64,000 bases of DNA from Edaphobacter sp. (lineage in GTDB: Bacteria; Acidobacteriota; Terriglobia; Terriglobales; Acidobacteriaceae): contig NZ_JAPWKF010000007.1 in the NCBI RefSeq assembly GCF_028283685.1, positions 124,001 to 188,000 on the forward strand, given 5' to 3'. The notes under the pieces are model-generated. The model was not told the origin of the DNA and made no database searches. It worked only from the letters and a program-made list of their open reading frames with translations. This document shows positions 15,735 through 25,377 of the stretch, piece after piece; position 1 is the stretch's first letter; each line of letters begins with the position of its first letter. The position numbers were made by a program, and so were the translations under genes.

Positions 15735-17963
15735 TTATTCCTGCCCCTTGTTTCGAGGGGTATCGCGCTTGGCAAACGGCTTCTTGCTACCACCAAATTT
15801 TCCGAACGAACCTTCCTTGCGAGGTCCACTGGCAGAAGACTTGAAGGGGCGATCCGACTTTCCGGCAAAGCCCGGTCCCTTCTTGAAGGGCTTGTCGAAC
15901 GGTTTACCCGAGGGCCTTCCGAACGAAGGTTTGCCGAAGGGCTTCTTGCCAAATGCAGGCGCCCCACCCTCTTCGGGAGACCGGCGCGGACGACGTGCGC
16001 CTTCTCCACCACCGTCGAAGCTACGACGCTCCTTGAAGGGAGCACGATCGCGCGACTCTCCATCAAACGGCTTGCGATCACCAAAAGGCTTACGGTCACC
16101 GAAGGGCTTGCGATCTCCGAAGGATTTCCTTTCACCGAAAGGCTTGCGGTCGCCAAACGACTTACGCTCACCGAAGGCCGGCTTGTCCCCAAACGGCTTG
16201 CGATCTCCGAAAGATTTCCTTTCACCGAAAGGCTTGCGGTCGCCAAACGACTTGCGCTCACCGAAGGCCGGCTTGTCCCCAAACGGCTTGCGATCCCCGA
16301 AAGACTTCCTTTCACCGAAAGGCTTGCGGTCGCCAAACGACTTGCGCTCACCGAAGGCCGGCTTGTCCCCGAACGGCTTGCGATCTCCGAAAGACTTCCT
16401 TTCGCCGAAAGGTTTGCGGTCGCCGAAGGGCTTGCGATCGCCAAACGATTTGCGCTCACCGAAGGGCTTGCGATCCCCGAAAGGCTTCCTTTCGCCATCG
16501 AAGCGCTTCTCGGTCGACTCCTCCCCGCCTTCACTGCGCGGCGATTTGAAGCGGTCGCGCGGAGCATCAAACTTGCGGAAGGGCGGTCCACTGCGCGCGC
16601 GGTCGCCAAAGCTGCGGCGCTCGCCAGACTGTTCGCGTCCACTGAAGCTGCGACGCTCTCCACCACGGTCCTGATCAAATCGCGGACGCGACGGACGTTC
16701 CGAGTTTCCACCAGACTGGCCTTCGACGCTGCGCGGCGGACGTGCCGGGCGATCGCGGCGATCGTCATTCCACGGCTTAGTGAAGTCCGGGCGGTCTCCG
16801 CGGTTGGACGGACGATCTTCACGGTTGAAGGGACGACGCTCACGGTCGGGACGTCCATCAAACCGGGGCTTCGGACGATCTCCACGATCAGTGGGGCGCC
16901 CTCCACGATCTGCAAAACGGCTCTGTTCGCCGTCACGGCGCACAAACGGCTTCCGCGGCCGCTCTTCGCCATTGGACGAACGGGCAAACTTCGAGATGCG
17001 TTCCCTCGGCGCGGACGCGTCGCCCTCGGTCGTAGCGGCAGGAGCGTCCACGTCGTCTGCAGCCGGCGCAACGACTTCCGGAAGCTCTGCGAGCGTTGGG
17101 AACTCTCCGCTGATGTAGGGGCGTGCCTTGCCGTCGATGACGACGCTATCCAGCTGCCGCGCGGAGTTCAGCGCGTTGAGGACCTCCCGGATGCGCGAGC
17201 GCGAAGCCAGCGGCGACAGGAAGATCTCAATCTCCTCATCGGTTGGCAGGATCGCCTGGCTCAGGTAGAGCGAGGTCAGCGCCGAAAGCGCGGAAGGCTG
17301 TCCGGCGTTGGCGCCTGCCTTGATCTGCTTGGTGTAGCGCGTCGTAGCCAGCTCCCACAGCGTCGCAGAGCCATCCGCCTGAAACAGGGGCAGGACACGC
17401 AGGTGCTGCCAGAGTTCCGTAAGGGCGCGTAGAGCGGCGGACTCGGTAACCTCGTTGCCAAGATCGGTCGCCAGCTCTGCTGCCGTCATCTGCCCCTTGG
17501 TCGTAATCAGGTTGTAGCTGGCAAGCGCCAGAGGAGAGACCCTGCTGGCTCCGCTGACTGCGGGAGGCTGCTTCCAGGTCTTGTCGCCCCGCATAGTGAA
17601 GATGTAGGGGAACGCCAACGGCGAGACGATAAAATCCGGCGTCTCCGTTCCTGCCCCGTTAGGCGATCCAAGAAGATTCAGCGGAATCGCTCCGCTGTCC
17701 GCGATCAGGCGGGCCAGCATCGTGCGGGGCTCCGCCAGTTCTGCGAGCGTCGGCGCAGGCGTTGCTGCTCCAAGAATCACCTCGACGAAGGAGGGCGCGG
17801 GAGCAGGAAGCTGCTGGATGCGGGGTGTGTAGAGTACCAGGCCTGAGGTGTTCAGCCAGTCGCGCAGCATGTTGATGGTCAAAATTGGCTGGGCATCGTG
17901 ATGCCAGTGCGCGACGCGCGTAGCGGCCAGCTGGCCTGCCGAGGGAGTGCCTGGATTACTCAA
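15735..17963 (-). CDS. Winged-helix-like protein with a long [12 protein letters not shown] repeat tail
   Basis: This is a 742-residue protein when started at TTG 17963, which has AAGGAAGG seven nt upstream; the frame stays open further upstream, but that sequence looks non-coding. The N-terminal 290 residues ([19 protein letters not shown]..., [19 protein letters not shown]..., [18 protein letters not shown]) look like tandem winged-helix domains as in the YcaQ/AlkZ-type DNA-glycosylase-related family. This resemblance is tentative. The rest is low-complexity and very basic/acidic, rich in Arg, Asp, Gly, Phe and Pro, first with RGD/RRD clusters, then an array of G-[DE]-[RK]-[KP]-[PSA]-F hexapeptides, then FGK/FGR motifs. 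Such tails often bind RNA or phase-separate. The function is unknown. Confidence 0.75.
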   Translation of the reverse strand: MSNPGTPSAGQLAATRVAHWHHDAQPILTINMLRDWLNTSGLVLYTPRIQQLPAPAPSFVEVILGAATPAPTLAELAEPRTMLARLIADSGAIPLNLLGSPNGAGTETPDFIVSPLAFPYIFTMRGDKTWKQPPAVSGASRVSPLALASYNLITTKGQMTAAELATDLGNEVTESAALRALTELWQHLRVLPLFQADGSATLWELATTRYTKQIKAGANAGQPSALSALTSLYLSQAILPTDEEIEIFLSPLASRSRIREVLNALNSARQLDSVVIDGKARPYISGEFPTLAELPEVVAPAADDVDAPAATTEGDASAPRERISKFARSSNGEERPRKPFVRRDGEQSRFADRGGRPTDRGDRPKPRFDGRPDRERRPFNREDRPSNRGDRPDFTKPWNDDRRDRPARPPRSVEGQSGGNSERPSRPRFDQDRGGERRSFSGREQSGERRSFGDRARSGPPFRKFDAPRDRFKSPRSEGGEESTEKRFDGERKPFGDRKPFGERKSFGDRKPFGDRKPFGERKSFGDRKPFGDKPAFGERKSFGDRKPFGERKSFGDRKPFGDKPAFGERKSFGDRKPFGERKSFGDRKPFGDKPAFGERKSFGDRKPFGERKSFGDRKPFGDRKPFGDRKPFDGESRDRAPFKERRSFDGGGEGARRPRRSPEEGGAPAFGKKPFGKPSFGRPSGKPFDKPFKKGPGFAGKSDRPFKSSASGPRKEGSFGKFGGSKKPFAKRDTPRNKGQE
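16066..16500 (-). repeat. Tandem coding repeat: 18-bp units inside 90-bp units
   Basis: The stretch encodes hexapeptides such as [12 protein letters not shown] and GDKPAF. A higher-order unit of 90 bp (30 residues) is visible: the 20-mer starting at 16141 recurs at 16231 and 16321 with almost no change. It lies wholly inside the preceding gene and keeps its frame. Confidence 0.9.
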
Positions 17964-18346
17964 GGTGTTGCCTTCCTTGCTGCGCCGGAGACGGCTGGCA
18001 GCGGTCTCAACCTGGGTCGAGAGAAAAATACGGCGCTGCGTTCTGGGTAAGTCGCGCGCAAGATCAAGAATATCAGTAAATCGGCTCCCGGATGGGGGCA
18101 AAAAGTGCTGCAAAAGACGTAATCCGGCCTCCCGTTTTTCGCACGGAAAATCTTCCCGAGTAACATTCTTCCCTGAACCACTCGAACCATACCACTTAGC
18201 CGCCCAAATCCCTGTGCAACCACAGTTGGCGCATGTCTCAAAAGCAACGCGAGTATGGCTCCTGTCGTCACAGAACTGTGCGCAGGGCTGGCGGGCAGCG
18301 AAAAAGCCGGCCAAAGCGCAGATGGCATGGCATGAAAGGAGAACGG
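17964..18346. other. Divergent intergenic region, 383 bp
   Basis: Lies between the repeat-tail protein gene (minus) and the exported protein gene (plus). Frames are open across it on both strands, but codon use and lack of conservation argue against coding. I found no RNA gene or clear promoter pair in it. Confidence 0.4.
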
Positions 18347-19192
18347 ATGCAGCAAAACTCACTCCGCAACATGATCAGAACAATCTTGCCTGTGGCCTCG
18401 CTGACCGTGATGTCCATCACGCTGTCGGCGCAAACAACGGCTACTCCGCAGGCTCCAGACCCGGCCATGACGCCGGGAACAACCCAGGGTGGGTCCTTGC
18501 CAAAGGCGACGAGTGACACAGGCGCATCCCCACAACAGAAGCAAACGGCTGCTCAGGTGCAAGCCACAAGCCTGGAAGCCGAATTCACCAAAAACATCGA
18601 CACGAAGAAGGCGAAGGCGGGTGACGAGGTCGATGCCAAGACAACCGCGGACGCCAAACTGCCGGACGGCAATGCCATTCCGAAAGGAACCAGGCTGGTC
18701 GGTAATGTCGTTGAAGTCACGCCGAAGTCCAAGGAGCAGAAGAACTCTCACCTGGTCATCTCTCTCAATCGCGCTGTAACGAAGGATGGCAAAGACATGC
18801 CTATCCGCGCCGCAGTCACGTCGGTAACAGGTCCGGCGATGGCGCAGTCGATGGATATGCCTTCTCCTGGCGGAGGCATGGCTCCCTCTGCAGGCGGCGG
18901 TGGCGGATCATCGGCTGGAGCCAGCGGAGGCGGCGCTTCCTCAGCCCCGTCCTCTCAGCCAATGCCGACAGCCACTGGAAGTACCGAGGCATCGGCTCAA
19001 CAGGGCGCCATGTTGAAGAGCGCGCAGGATCGCGTGCCGGTAGGCAATATGCCGAACGTTATGCTGAGCGCGCCGACCACACCTGAGAGCGCAGGAGTTC
19101 TGGATGCGCAGAACCAGAACATCTCCATCTCAAACGGCACGAAGTTTACGGTTAACGTCAGCCCTGCTCAGGCAGGACAAGGTGGTCAGTAG
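18347..19192 (+). CDS. Exported Gly/Ser/Ala-rich protein of unknown function
   Basis: This 281-residue protein starts at ATG 18347, with AAGGAG 7 nt upstream. A signal peptide runs to about residue 26 ([21 protein letters not shown]). The central domain (about 80-155, [32 protein letters not shown], described by its ends) repeats an idea seen in TrbI/VirB10-like pilot domains, where a PxGTRLxG turn occurs, but the match is weak. It is followed by a Gly/Ser/Ala-rich linker (about 180-225) and a conserved-looking tail ([14 protein letters not shown]). It resembles many acidobacterial periplasmic or surface proteins. It is monocistronic with a strong terminator. Confidence 0.7.
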   Translation: MQQNSLRNMIRTILPVASLTVMSITLSAQTTATPQAPDPAMTPGTTQGGSLPKATSDTGASPQQKQTAAQVQATSLEAEFTKNIDTKKAKAGDEVDAKTTADAKLPDGNAIPKGTRLVGNVVEVTPKSKEQKNSHLVISLNRAVTKDGKDMPIRAAVTSVTGPAMAQSMDMPSPGGGMAPSAGGGGGSSAGASGGGASSAPSSQPMPTATGSTEASAQQGAMLKSAQDRVPVGNMPNVMLSAPTTPESAGVLDAQNQNISISNGTKFTVNVSPAQAGQGGQ

Positions 19193-19232
19193 TAAAGGTC
19201 AACACGTAAAAGGAATACGTCCAGACATGACA

Positions 19233-19272
19233 TACGAGGAGCGGCACCTTTGCCGCTCCTCGTATTGTTTTT
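19233..19272 (+). terminator. Intrinsic terminator
   Basis: TACGAGGAGCGGCA (19233-19246) pairs perfectly with TGCCGCTCCTCGTA (19251-19264), followed by TTGTTTTT. It ends the plus-strand exported-protein transcript just before the convergent mutL gene. Confidence 0.9.
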
Positions 19273-19281
19273 GGCGTGCAT

Positions 19282-21225
19282 TTAAATTCGCTGGAAGGCT
19301 TTTTGAATATCTTTCATGGAGTATCGAAGTGCGATAGGCCGCCCATGCGGGCAGCTGGTCGGGTGCTCCGTCTTTGCCAGCTCACGCAGCAGCCAATCGA
19401 TCTTGGTCGGCTCCAGTGGAGTGTTGATCTTGATCGCAGCATGACAGGCAATCGATGCCGCGATGCGATGCCGGCGCGCCTCTGCGTTCTCGGTCTGCTG
19501 CTCACGATCCGGGACAGCCAGAACCTCTTCCAGCATCCGCTCCAGTTCTCTTCCCTCAAGACCAACCGGGGCAGCCTTGATCGCGATAGTCTTCGGGCCA
19601 AAGGGCTCGGCCTCAAACCCATTGCGTTCCAGCTCCGCAGCCAGCCGGGCGAATGTGATCATCTGCGCCGGAAGCAGATCGATGAGCACCGGCATCAGCA
19701 GGCGCTGACGCTGCACGCGCTCCACCTCGCGATCGCGCAGAATCTTCTCGAACAGCACGCGCTCGTGAGCTACATGCTGGTCCACGATCCAGAGACCTTC
19801 GTCATTGACCGCCAGAATGAAGGAGTCTCGTAACTGTCCCAGCGGACGCAGCGTGGCCAGCGCGTTCAGCGTCTGCGCCTCTCCATCCGGCGTCAGTACG
19901 GCTTCGTCGGAGTAGCCCACGGGAATAGCCGGATGGCTGAAGTCCAGACGCTCAGCGATTGCAGGCTGTGCCGCGGGTTGCAGAGTAAATGAGGCGATCT
20001 CCTCTGCGCTAACAACTCCCTCCGAGCCAAAGGACGTCGGGGGCAACTGCGGATCGAAGCCGGGCTGCGAGGGATCTCCTGGCAGCGGACTGACATCGAC
20101 CAGCAGCGATGCACTGGCCAGCGGCGAGTTGTTGTTCAACGCTTGCAGGAAGTCTGCTGCCGGACGCGCGTGCATCAGCGTATTGCGCACGGAGTCGCGG
20201 ACAAAGTCGTGAATGAACGCCGACTGCCGGAAGCGAACCTCCGTCTTCGCTGGATGCACATTGACGTCGACCTCTTCCGGCGGCATCTCCAGGAACAGCA
20301 ACACAACCGGATACGAAGTCGGCGGAATGATGTTGCGATACGCATCGGTCAGCGCGTGCAGGATCAGGCGATCGCGAATCAGTCTTCCATTGACGAAGAT
20401 GTAGATCGAGTTGCGATTCAGCTTCTGCAGGTCGGGCTTCGAGACAAACCCGGAGAGTCGCAGCATCCCCGGTGCAGGTGACTCGTAGTCCGGCTCCCTC
20501 TTCCACGGCGGCGGCTCAGGCAGCCCCGCGCGCGCGAAATCAATCTCTGCCGCTGTCGGCAGCATGTGCATGCTGGTATCGCGGCCAAAGATCTGAAACA
20601 GGCGGTCGCCGTTGCTCGATGTCACAGGTGCGGTCAGCAAAGCCTGTGTCGAAGAGTGCAGCTCAAAGTGCTTCGATGGATTCGCCAGCGCGTAGTGCGT
20701 CACCAGCGCCGCGATGTGCGACAACTCTGTCTGCTCTGAGCGCAGGAACTTGCGGCGTGCAGGCGTGTTGAAGAAGAGGTCGCGAATCGTGATGGTCGTG
20801 CCTACCGGCAGCCCTGCGGCTTCCACACGCTGGATATGGCCGCCATTGATCTCGACGACGGTGCCCGCCTCCTCTTCCGCTGCCCGCGTCTCCAGCGTCA
20901 GCCGCGAGACGGAGGCGATCGACGGCAGGGCCTCCCCGCGAAAACCCAGGGTCGCAATCGAGAGCAGATCGTCCGACGTTCGCAGCTTCGACGTTGCATG
21001 CCGCTCGAAGGCAAGCAGAGCATCATCGGCCATCATGCCGTGGCCGTTGTCGACGATGCGGATCAGCTTGCGGCCGCCACCCTCCACCTCGATACGAATG
21101 CGCGTCGACCCGGCATCGAGGGAGTTTTCCAGCAGCTCTTTAACGACCGATGCGGGACGCTCCACCACCTCACCAGCGGCAATCTGGTTCGCAACCAGGT
21201 CGGACAGGATACGTATGCGGCCCAT
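19282..21225 (-). CDS. mutL: DNA mismatch repair protein MutL
   Basis: This 647-residue GHKL ATPase couples mismatch recognition by MutS to strand incision. The N-terminus shows IAAGEVVERPASVVKELLEN, DNGHGM, the lid motif ATSKLRTSDDL, and TLGFRGEALPSI. The C-terminal endonuclease site reads DQHVAHERVLFE (about residues 480-491) against the family DQHA(x)2E(x)4E, so one Ala is Val. ACHAAIK and SCPHGRP complete the metal site. It is therefore probably a nicking MutL, as expected in bacteria without MutH. No mutS lies in the window. There is no Shine-Dalgarno sequence; TACAAT 7 nt before the ATG suggests a leaderless message. Confidence 0.95.
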   Translation of the reverse strand: MGRIRILSDLVANQIAAGEVVERPASVVKELLENSLDAGSTRIRIEVEGGGRKLIRIVDNGHGMMADDALLAFERHATSKLRTSDDLLSIATLGFRGEALPSIASVSRLTLETRAAEEEAGTVVEINGGHIQRVEAAGLPVGTTITIRDLFFNTPARRKFLRSEQTELSHIAALVTHYALANPSKHFELHSSTQALLTAPVTSSNGDRLFQIFGRDTSMHMLPTAAEIDFARAGLPEPPPWKREPDYESPAPGMLRLSGFVSKPDLQKLNRNSIYIFVNGRLIRDRLILHALTDAYRNIIPPTSYPVVLLFLEMPPEEVDVNVHPAKTEVRFRQSAFIHDFVRDSVRNTLMHARPAADFLQALNNNSPLASASLLVDVSPLPGDPSQPGFDPQLPPTSFGSEGVVSAEEIASFTLQPAAQPAIAERLDFSHPAIPVGYSDEAVLTPDGEAQTLNALATLRPLGQLRDSFILAVNDEGLWIVDQHVAHERVLFEKILRDREVERVQRQRLLMPVLIDLLPAQMITFARLAAELERNGFEAEPFGPKTIAIKAAPVGLEGRELERMLEEVLAVPDREQQTENAEARRHRIAASIACHAAIKINTPLEPTKIDWLLRELAKTEHPTSCPHGRPIALRYSMKDIQKAFQRI

Positions 21226-21232
21226 GTCTCTG

Positions 21233-21238
21233 ATTGTA
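21233..21238 (-). promoter_or_regulatory. Possible -10 box of a leaderless mutL transcript
   Basis: On the minus strand TACAAT ends 7 nt before the mutL ATG (21225). No good -35 hexamer is visible upstream, so the call is tentative. Confidence 0.35.
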
Positions 21239-21309
21239 TGGGCTTCTCGAATGCGGAAAACGGGGAAGAAACATCAGGGCATCTCATCACACGCAGGAGG
21301 AATTTCACG

Positions 21310-21459
21310 ATGATCCGCAAACTCAAAACCGGCGAGTTCCGCATCTACTCCCGACACGCCGATCCCAAGACCGGCAAACGGAGAAACCTGGGGACCTTCG
21401 CATCGCGCGAGAAGGCTGAGCAGCATGAACGCGCCATCCAGTACTTCAAACACCACTGA
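21310..21459 (+). CDS. Small conserved basic protein (49 aa)
   Basis: This 49-residue protein starts at ATG 21310 with AGGAGG at the right distance. It is rich in Lys and Arg (MIRKLKTGEFRIYSRHADPK, then TGKRRNLGTFASREKAEQHE). The pattern of a short three-strand sheet followed by a helix resembles AP2-like or integrase N-terminal DNA-binding domains, but it stands alone. Similar stand-alone proteins occur in many bacteria without a known function. It is divergent from mutL, 84 bp away. Confidence 0.75.
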   Translation: MIRKLKTGEFRIYSRHADPKTGKRRNLGTFASREKAEQHERAIQYFKHH

Positions 21460-21716
21460 TTCTCCGGGAATGGCTCGACCACCCCAATCCTCTTCACTCA
21501 AAGAAGCCGACTCGATGGCGAGCCTTTCAGGGGGAACTATTGATTTCCGTTCGTTTATCGACCATTCCCTTCTTTTAGTGGTCAAGCCAATCCTCGCTTC
21601 TGTACACTTCCGCCGCTGACGGAACCGATCAACTCTTCGTTTTGAATCTGGATGCTGATTCACTCGAAGCAGATCCCTGTCTCCGCAGCTTGCACCCTTT
21701 GGAGGAGCGGAAGAAG

Positions 21717-23069
21717 ATGGCACCTGAACAGACCAGTCGTCGTGATTTTGTAAAGATGGGCGCGGCCGTCGCCGGCACCGTCGCAACATGGAACGCAACC
21801 AGCTACGCCAAGATCGTTGGCGCCAACGATCGCGTGCGCACTGCCGTGGTAGGTTGCGGCGACCGCATGAAGGGCGCGCTGATTCCCTCCTTCCTGCAGC
21901 ACTCCAAGGAGATGAACTTCGAGTTCGTCGCCATCTCCGATCTCTGGAACCGCCGCCGTGATGAGGGCGTCGCCTACATTGAAAAGAAGGGTGGCCCGAA
22001 GGTTGAGACGGTTCGGAACAACGACGAGCTCTACGCCCGCAAGGACGTCGACGCCGTTCTGATCGCGACCGCCGACTTCCAGCACGCCAAGCACGGTGTC
22101 GAGGCCGTCAAGGCCGGACGCGACGCCTACGTCGAAAAGCCGCTCGCGCACACCATGAAGGACGCGCTCGCCATCCGCAACACCGTTCACGCCAACAAGC
22201 AGATCGTGCAGATCGGCACCCAGCGCCGCTCGACGCCCAGCTACCAGAAGGCCTACGAGTACATCAAGAGCGGCAAGTTCGGCGACATCAACATGGTTGA
22301 GATGACCTGGAACGTCAACCAGCCCGGCCGCTGGCGCCGTCCCGACGTCGTGCCGCTGCTCAAGGAGCAGGACACCGACTGGAAGCGCTATCTGATGGAC
22401 CAGCCCTATGAGGCCTTCGACGCGCGCAAGTATCTTGAGTTCCGCCTCTTCTGGCCCTATTCCTCAGGCATTCCCGACCAGTGGCTCGTGCACCAGATCG
22501 ACACCGTGCACTGGTTCACCGGCTATCCTCACCCGCGCAGCGTCGTCGCCAACGGCGGCATCTACCAGTGGCACGACGGCCGCAAGAACTGGGACACCAT
22601 GACGGCGGTCTTCGACTACGGCCCGGAAGACGATCTGACCAAGGGCTTCCAGGTGCTCTACTCCTCGCGGCAGACCAACTCCGCCGGCGGCGTCAAGGAG
22701 ATCTATTACTCCAACGGCGGCTCGCTGGATATGGACAAGCAGGTCGTCAACTCCGAGGGCGGCCTCACGGCGAAGGCTGCGGCTGAGATGAACATGAAGG
22801 CGGATCTCCTGCCCACCTTTGCCCTGAGCGAACACGCTGAGGCTGCATCCACCGCTGCCAACACCGGAGCTGATCCTCAGACCTCCGCCAACATGCGCAA
22901 CTGGATGGAGTGCGTGCGCTCACGCAAGCAGCCCAACGCCAACGTCGATGCCGGCTACAGTCATTCCGTCGCCCTGTGCATGTGCATTGCGGCCATTCAG
23001 ACCGGCCAGAAGATCACCTTCGATCAGAAAACCCAGCAGATCCTGGCTGGAGGCAAGGCGCATGCATAA
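21717..23069 (+). CDS. Gfo/Idh/MocA family oxidoreductase, Tat-exported
   Basis: This 450-residue NAD(P)-dependent dehydrogenase-like protein has a twin-arginine signal at the N-terminus (SRRDFVKMGAAVAGTVA). The Rossmann fold follows (RVRTAVVGCGDRMKGALI), with DAVLIATADFQHAKH and AGRDAYVEKPLAHTM, the EKP lysine being the usual catalytic-site residue. The C-terminal part carries WRRPDVVPLL and LVHQIDTVHWFTG. Secreted members in Acidobacteria and Planctomycetes are linked to sugar conversion. Its stop codon overlaps the start of the next gene by 8 bp, so the two are translated together. The upstream 257 bp (21460-21716) hold no other gene. Confidence 0.9.
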   Translation: MAPEQTSRRDFVKMGAAVAGTVATWNATSYAKIVGANDRVRTAVVGCGDRMKGALIPSFLQHSKEMNFEFVAISDLWNRRRDEGVAYIEKKGGPKVETVRNNDELYARKDVDAVLIATADFQHAKHGVEAVKAGRDAYVEKPLAHTMKDALAIRNTVHANKQIVQIGTQRRSTPSYQKAYEYIKSGKFGDINMVEMTWNVNQPGRWRRPDVVPLLKEQDTDWKRYLMDQPYEAFDARKYLEFRLFWPYSSGIPDQWLVHQIDTVHWFTGYPHPRSVVANGGIYQWHDGRKNWDTMTAVFDYGPEDDLTKGFQVLYSSRQTNSAGGVKEIYYSNGGSLDMDKQVVNSEGGLTAKAAAEMNMKADLLPTFALSEHAEAASTAANTGADPQTSANMRNWMECVRSRKQPNANVDAGYSHSVALCMCIAAIQTGQKITFDQKTQQILAGGKAHA

Positions 23070-24084
23070 GCTGCTGGCGGGCTCCCTTCTGGTCATGAGC
23101 AGTCTGCACGCGGCGTGGGCAAAGGTTGAGGTTAAGACAGATACGGCGAAGCAGCGCGTCGATGTCACCATCGACGGAAAGCCCTTTACCGCGTATGTCT
23201 GGCCCAACTCGCTAATGAAGCCTGTGCTCTTCCCGCTGGTCGCCGCCGATGGTGTGACGGTGACCCGCGGGTATCCGCTTGAACCACGCGATGGCGAGCG
23301 TGTCGATCATCCTCATCACGCCGGAGTGTGGTTCAACTACGGCAACGCCAACGGCTTCGACTTCTGGAACAACTCCACCGCGATCAAAGCGGAACAGGCG
23401 CCGAAGATGGGCACCATCCACCACGAGAAGATCGTCTCCACCAAAAGCGGAGCCAGCGGCGAACTCGTCGCCGACTCCGTCTGGGAGACCGGCGCGGGCC
23501 AGAAGATCTTCAACCAGCGCACGAAGTACGTCTTCTCGCAGATGGGCGACACCCGCATGATCGACATGACCGTTAGGATGACGGCTCTCGAAAAGGTCGT
23601 CTTCCATGACGACAAGGAGGGAATGCTCGGCATCCGCGTCGCTCACTTCCTGGAGTCAGCAACCGAGAAGGGTGGCGTCTTCGCCGACGCCAGCGGACGG
23701 CCAACCACGGTCACCGGCAATACTGCCGGAGCCACGGGTGTCTATCTGACCAGCGAAGGCAAGGAGGGCGACGCCGTGTGGTCCACGCGCGGCAAGTGGT
23801 GCAAGCTCACCGGCCACACCACCGACGGTCACACCGAGACCATCGCCATCCTCGATCACACCGGCAACCCCAACTACCCTACCTTCTGGCACGCCCGCGG
23901 CTACGGCCTCTTCGCCGCAAATCCGCTGGGACAGAAGATCTTCGACAACAAGATGCCGCAGCTCGATTACACCGTCGACAAAGGCAAGACCATCACCTTC
24001 CACTACCGCATCCTCGTCTCCTCACACGATGTTTCCGCCGAGGAGATGAACAAGGCGTCCTCGGCGTTCGAGGCGAAGAAGTAA
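23062..24084 (+). CDS. DUF6807 / PmoA-like exported protein
   Basis: This 340-residue protein has a signal peptide (MHKLLAGSLLVMSSLHAAWA). Family landmarks are TAYVWPNSLMKPVLFPL, RVDHPHHAGVWFNYGNANG, the HHE-containing KMGTIHHEKIVS, and HTGNPNYPTFWHARGYGLFA near the C-terminus. Databases call the family 'PmoA-like' because of a historical link to methane monooxygenase; this name does not imply methane oxidation. The DHPHHAG motif suggests a metal or sugar site. The start overlaps the oxidoreductase gene by 8 bp, and this pair recurs in polysaccharide-degrading bacteria, so a joint role in sugar derivative breakdown is likely. Confidence 0.85.
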   Translation: MHKLLAGSLLVMSSLHAAWAKVEVKTDTAKQRVDVTIDGKPFTAYVWPNSLMKPVLFPLVAADGVTVTRGYPLEPRDGERVDHPHHAGVWFNYGNANGFDFWNNSTAIKAEQAPKMGTIHHEKIVSTKSGASGELVADSVWETGAGQKIFNQRTKYVFSQMGDTRMIDMTVRMTALEKVVFHDDKEGMLGIRVAHFLESATEKGGVFADASGRPTTVTGNTAGATGVYLTSEGKEGDAVWSTRGKWCKLTGHTTDGHTETIAILDHTGNPNYPTFWHARGYGLFAANPLGQKIFDNKMPQLDYTVDKGKTITFHYRILVSSHDVSAEEMNKASSAFEAKK

Positions 24085-24106
24085 CGTCCTCTCACGACAG
24101 AACAGA

Positions 24107-24137
24107 AAAGCCGCCTCATATCGAGGCGGCTTTCTTA
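24107..24137 (+). terminator. Intrinsic terminator
   Basis: AAAGCCGCCTC (24107-24117) pairs with GAGGCGGCTTT (24123-24133), followed by CTTA. It ends the oxidoreductase-DUF6807 transcript. Confidence 0.85.
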
Positions 24138-24168
24138 TTACCCTGCACGTTGCCTTAGACCATGTTGC

Positions 24169-25377
24169 TTAGACGTAGAGTCCGTCCTCGTCACGCCGCA
24201 CAAAGGGACGCTCATTGAACGCCGAAGCCGACGTGCTCATCGCCTTTTTGAATGATGCCTGAAAGGTCTCCATCTCCGAGGGCAGACCCACCGTGACGCG
24301 AACATGATTCGGCCACGCGGCCCAGCTGCGGCCGATGTAGACCTGGTCCTTCGCCATCAGAGCGCGAATCTCCTTACCCGGACGCTTCACGTCGATCATG
24401 AAGCAGTTGCTCTCCGATGGCACGAAGTCATAGTTATTCGCCTTCAGCCACGCAAAGGTCTTGTTGCGCGTATCGGCGATAAGCTTCTTCCGCGTGGGCA
24501 CCAGACTGGCATCCATCAGGCTGGCCTGCGCTGCGATCATGCCGGTGATCGGCATGGGCGACTGGCCATAGGTCTCCAGCTTCTTCAACAGGTCGGGACG
24601 ACCGATGGCAAAACCGCAGCGAATGCCGGCCATGCCGTAGATCTTTGAGAAGGTCCGCAGGATGACGACATCCTTCCCTGCCTTCACATGATCGATGGCC
24701 GAGGTTGCGTCCGAAAGATGGATGTACGCCTCATCGACCAGCACCACCGCGCCCGCCGGCTTGTTGGCGACAGCGTAGTCAATCTGTGCCTTCGACGTGA
24801 TCGTTCCAGTCGGATTGTTCGGATTGCAGATGTAGATAAGCCCGGCGTTGGGATCGGCCTTTACCATCGCCTCGGTGTCGTGTGAATAGTCCTTCGACAG
24901 CGGCACCGCGTGAATTTTAGCGCCGTTTACATCCGCCGCGCGCTGTCCAGCCTCGTAGGTCGGATTGCCACAGACGAAACTGCGCGAGGGAGACGTAAAT
25001 GCAAGTGTCGTGAAATGCAAAGGAGCACTGGAGCCGTCGTAGATCATCACGTGATCCATCGGCACGCCCATCTGCTCAGCGAACAACTTCATCACGCCGA
25101 TGTAAACCGGCATCGCATAGCGTCCGCCGTTGGGAATGATATCGGCAATGGCCTTGCGAGCGTTCTCAGAAGGGCCGAGCGGGTTCTCATTCGCGTCGAT
25201 GTAGACGCCCTTCATGGTGAACTCGGGAACGCCGGCAGCTGCGTCCATCATGGCAGCGCGGGCAAAGTGGGCCTCGGTCAGGATAGGGGCGGCGACAAGC
25301 GACGCGGAGGCGGTACGAAGAAACGAGCGGCGAGAGAAGCCACTACAGGCGGCGGAATCGTTCGAGAGCTGCGACAT
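24169..25377 (-). CDS. HisC-like class I/II aminotransferase with Tat signal
   Basis: This 402-residue PLP enzyme resembles histidinol-phosphate aminotransferase: DANENPLGPSENARKAI, YDGSSAPLHF, YICNPNNPTGTI, LVDEAYIHL, and TFSKIYGMAGIRCGFAIG with the PLP lysine. The final arginine segment is PNHVRVTVGLPSEM. Unlike cytosolic HisC it begins with a twin-arginine signal (SRRSFLRTASASLVAAP), so it should be exported folded with its cofactor. Its role is then unlikely to be histidine synthesis; a periplasmic amino-donor reaction is possible but unknown. ATG 25377 is preceded by AGGAGTGAG, which decides against an ATG at 25419. The 186 bp to pyk hold the pyk terminator. Confidence 0.85.
   Translation of the reverse strand: MSQLSNDSAACSGFSRRSFLRTASASLVAAPILTEAHFARAAMMDAAAGVPEFTMKGVYIDANENPLGPSENARKAIADIIPNGGRYAMPVYIGVMKLFAEQMGVPMDHVMIYDGSSAPLHFTTLAFTSPSRSFVCGNPTYEAGQRAADVNGAKIHAVPLSKDYSHDTEAMVKADPNAGLIYICNPNNPTGTITSKAQIDYAVANKPAGAVVLVDEAYIHLSDATSAIDHVKAGKDVVILRTFSKIYGMAGIRCGFAIGRPDLLKKLETYGQSPMPITGMIAAQASLMDASLVPTRKKLIADTRNKTFAWLKANNYDFVPSESNCFMIDVKRPGKEIRALMAKDQVYIGRSWAAWPNHVRVTVGLPSEMETFQASFKKAMSTSASAFNERPFVRRDEDGLYV

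Noticed and set aside
16141-16440. Possible CRISPR array because of regularly spaced direct repeats
   Set aside because: The 90-bp units are contiguous without unique spacers and keep a coding frame; no cas genes are present.
15310-16674. Plus-strand frame with LRSPK/LSPKG-type repeats
   Set aside because: The repeats are the antisense reading of the GDRKPF array, and the frame also crosses cmk.
17964-18362. N-terminal extension of the repeat-tail protein up to ATG 18362
   Set aside because: The extension overlaps the start of the divergent exported-protein gene and looks non-coding, while TTG 17963 has an excellent Shine-Dalgarno sequence.
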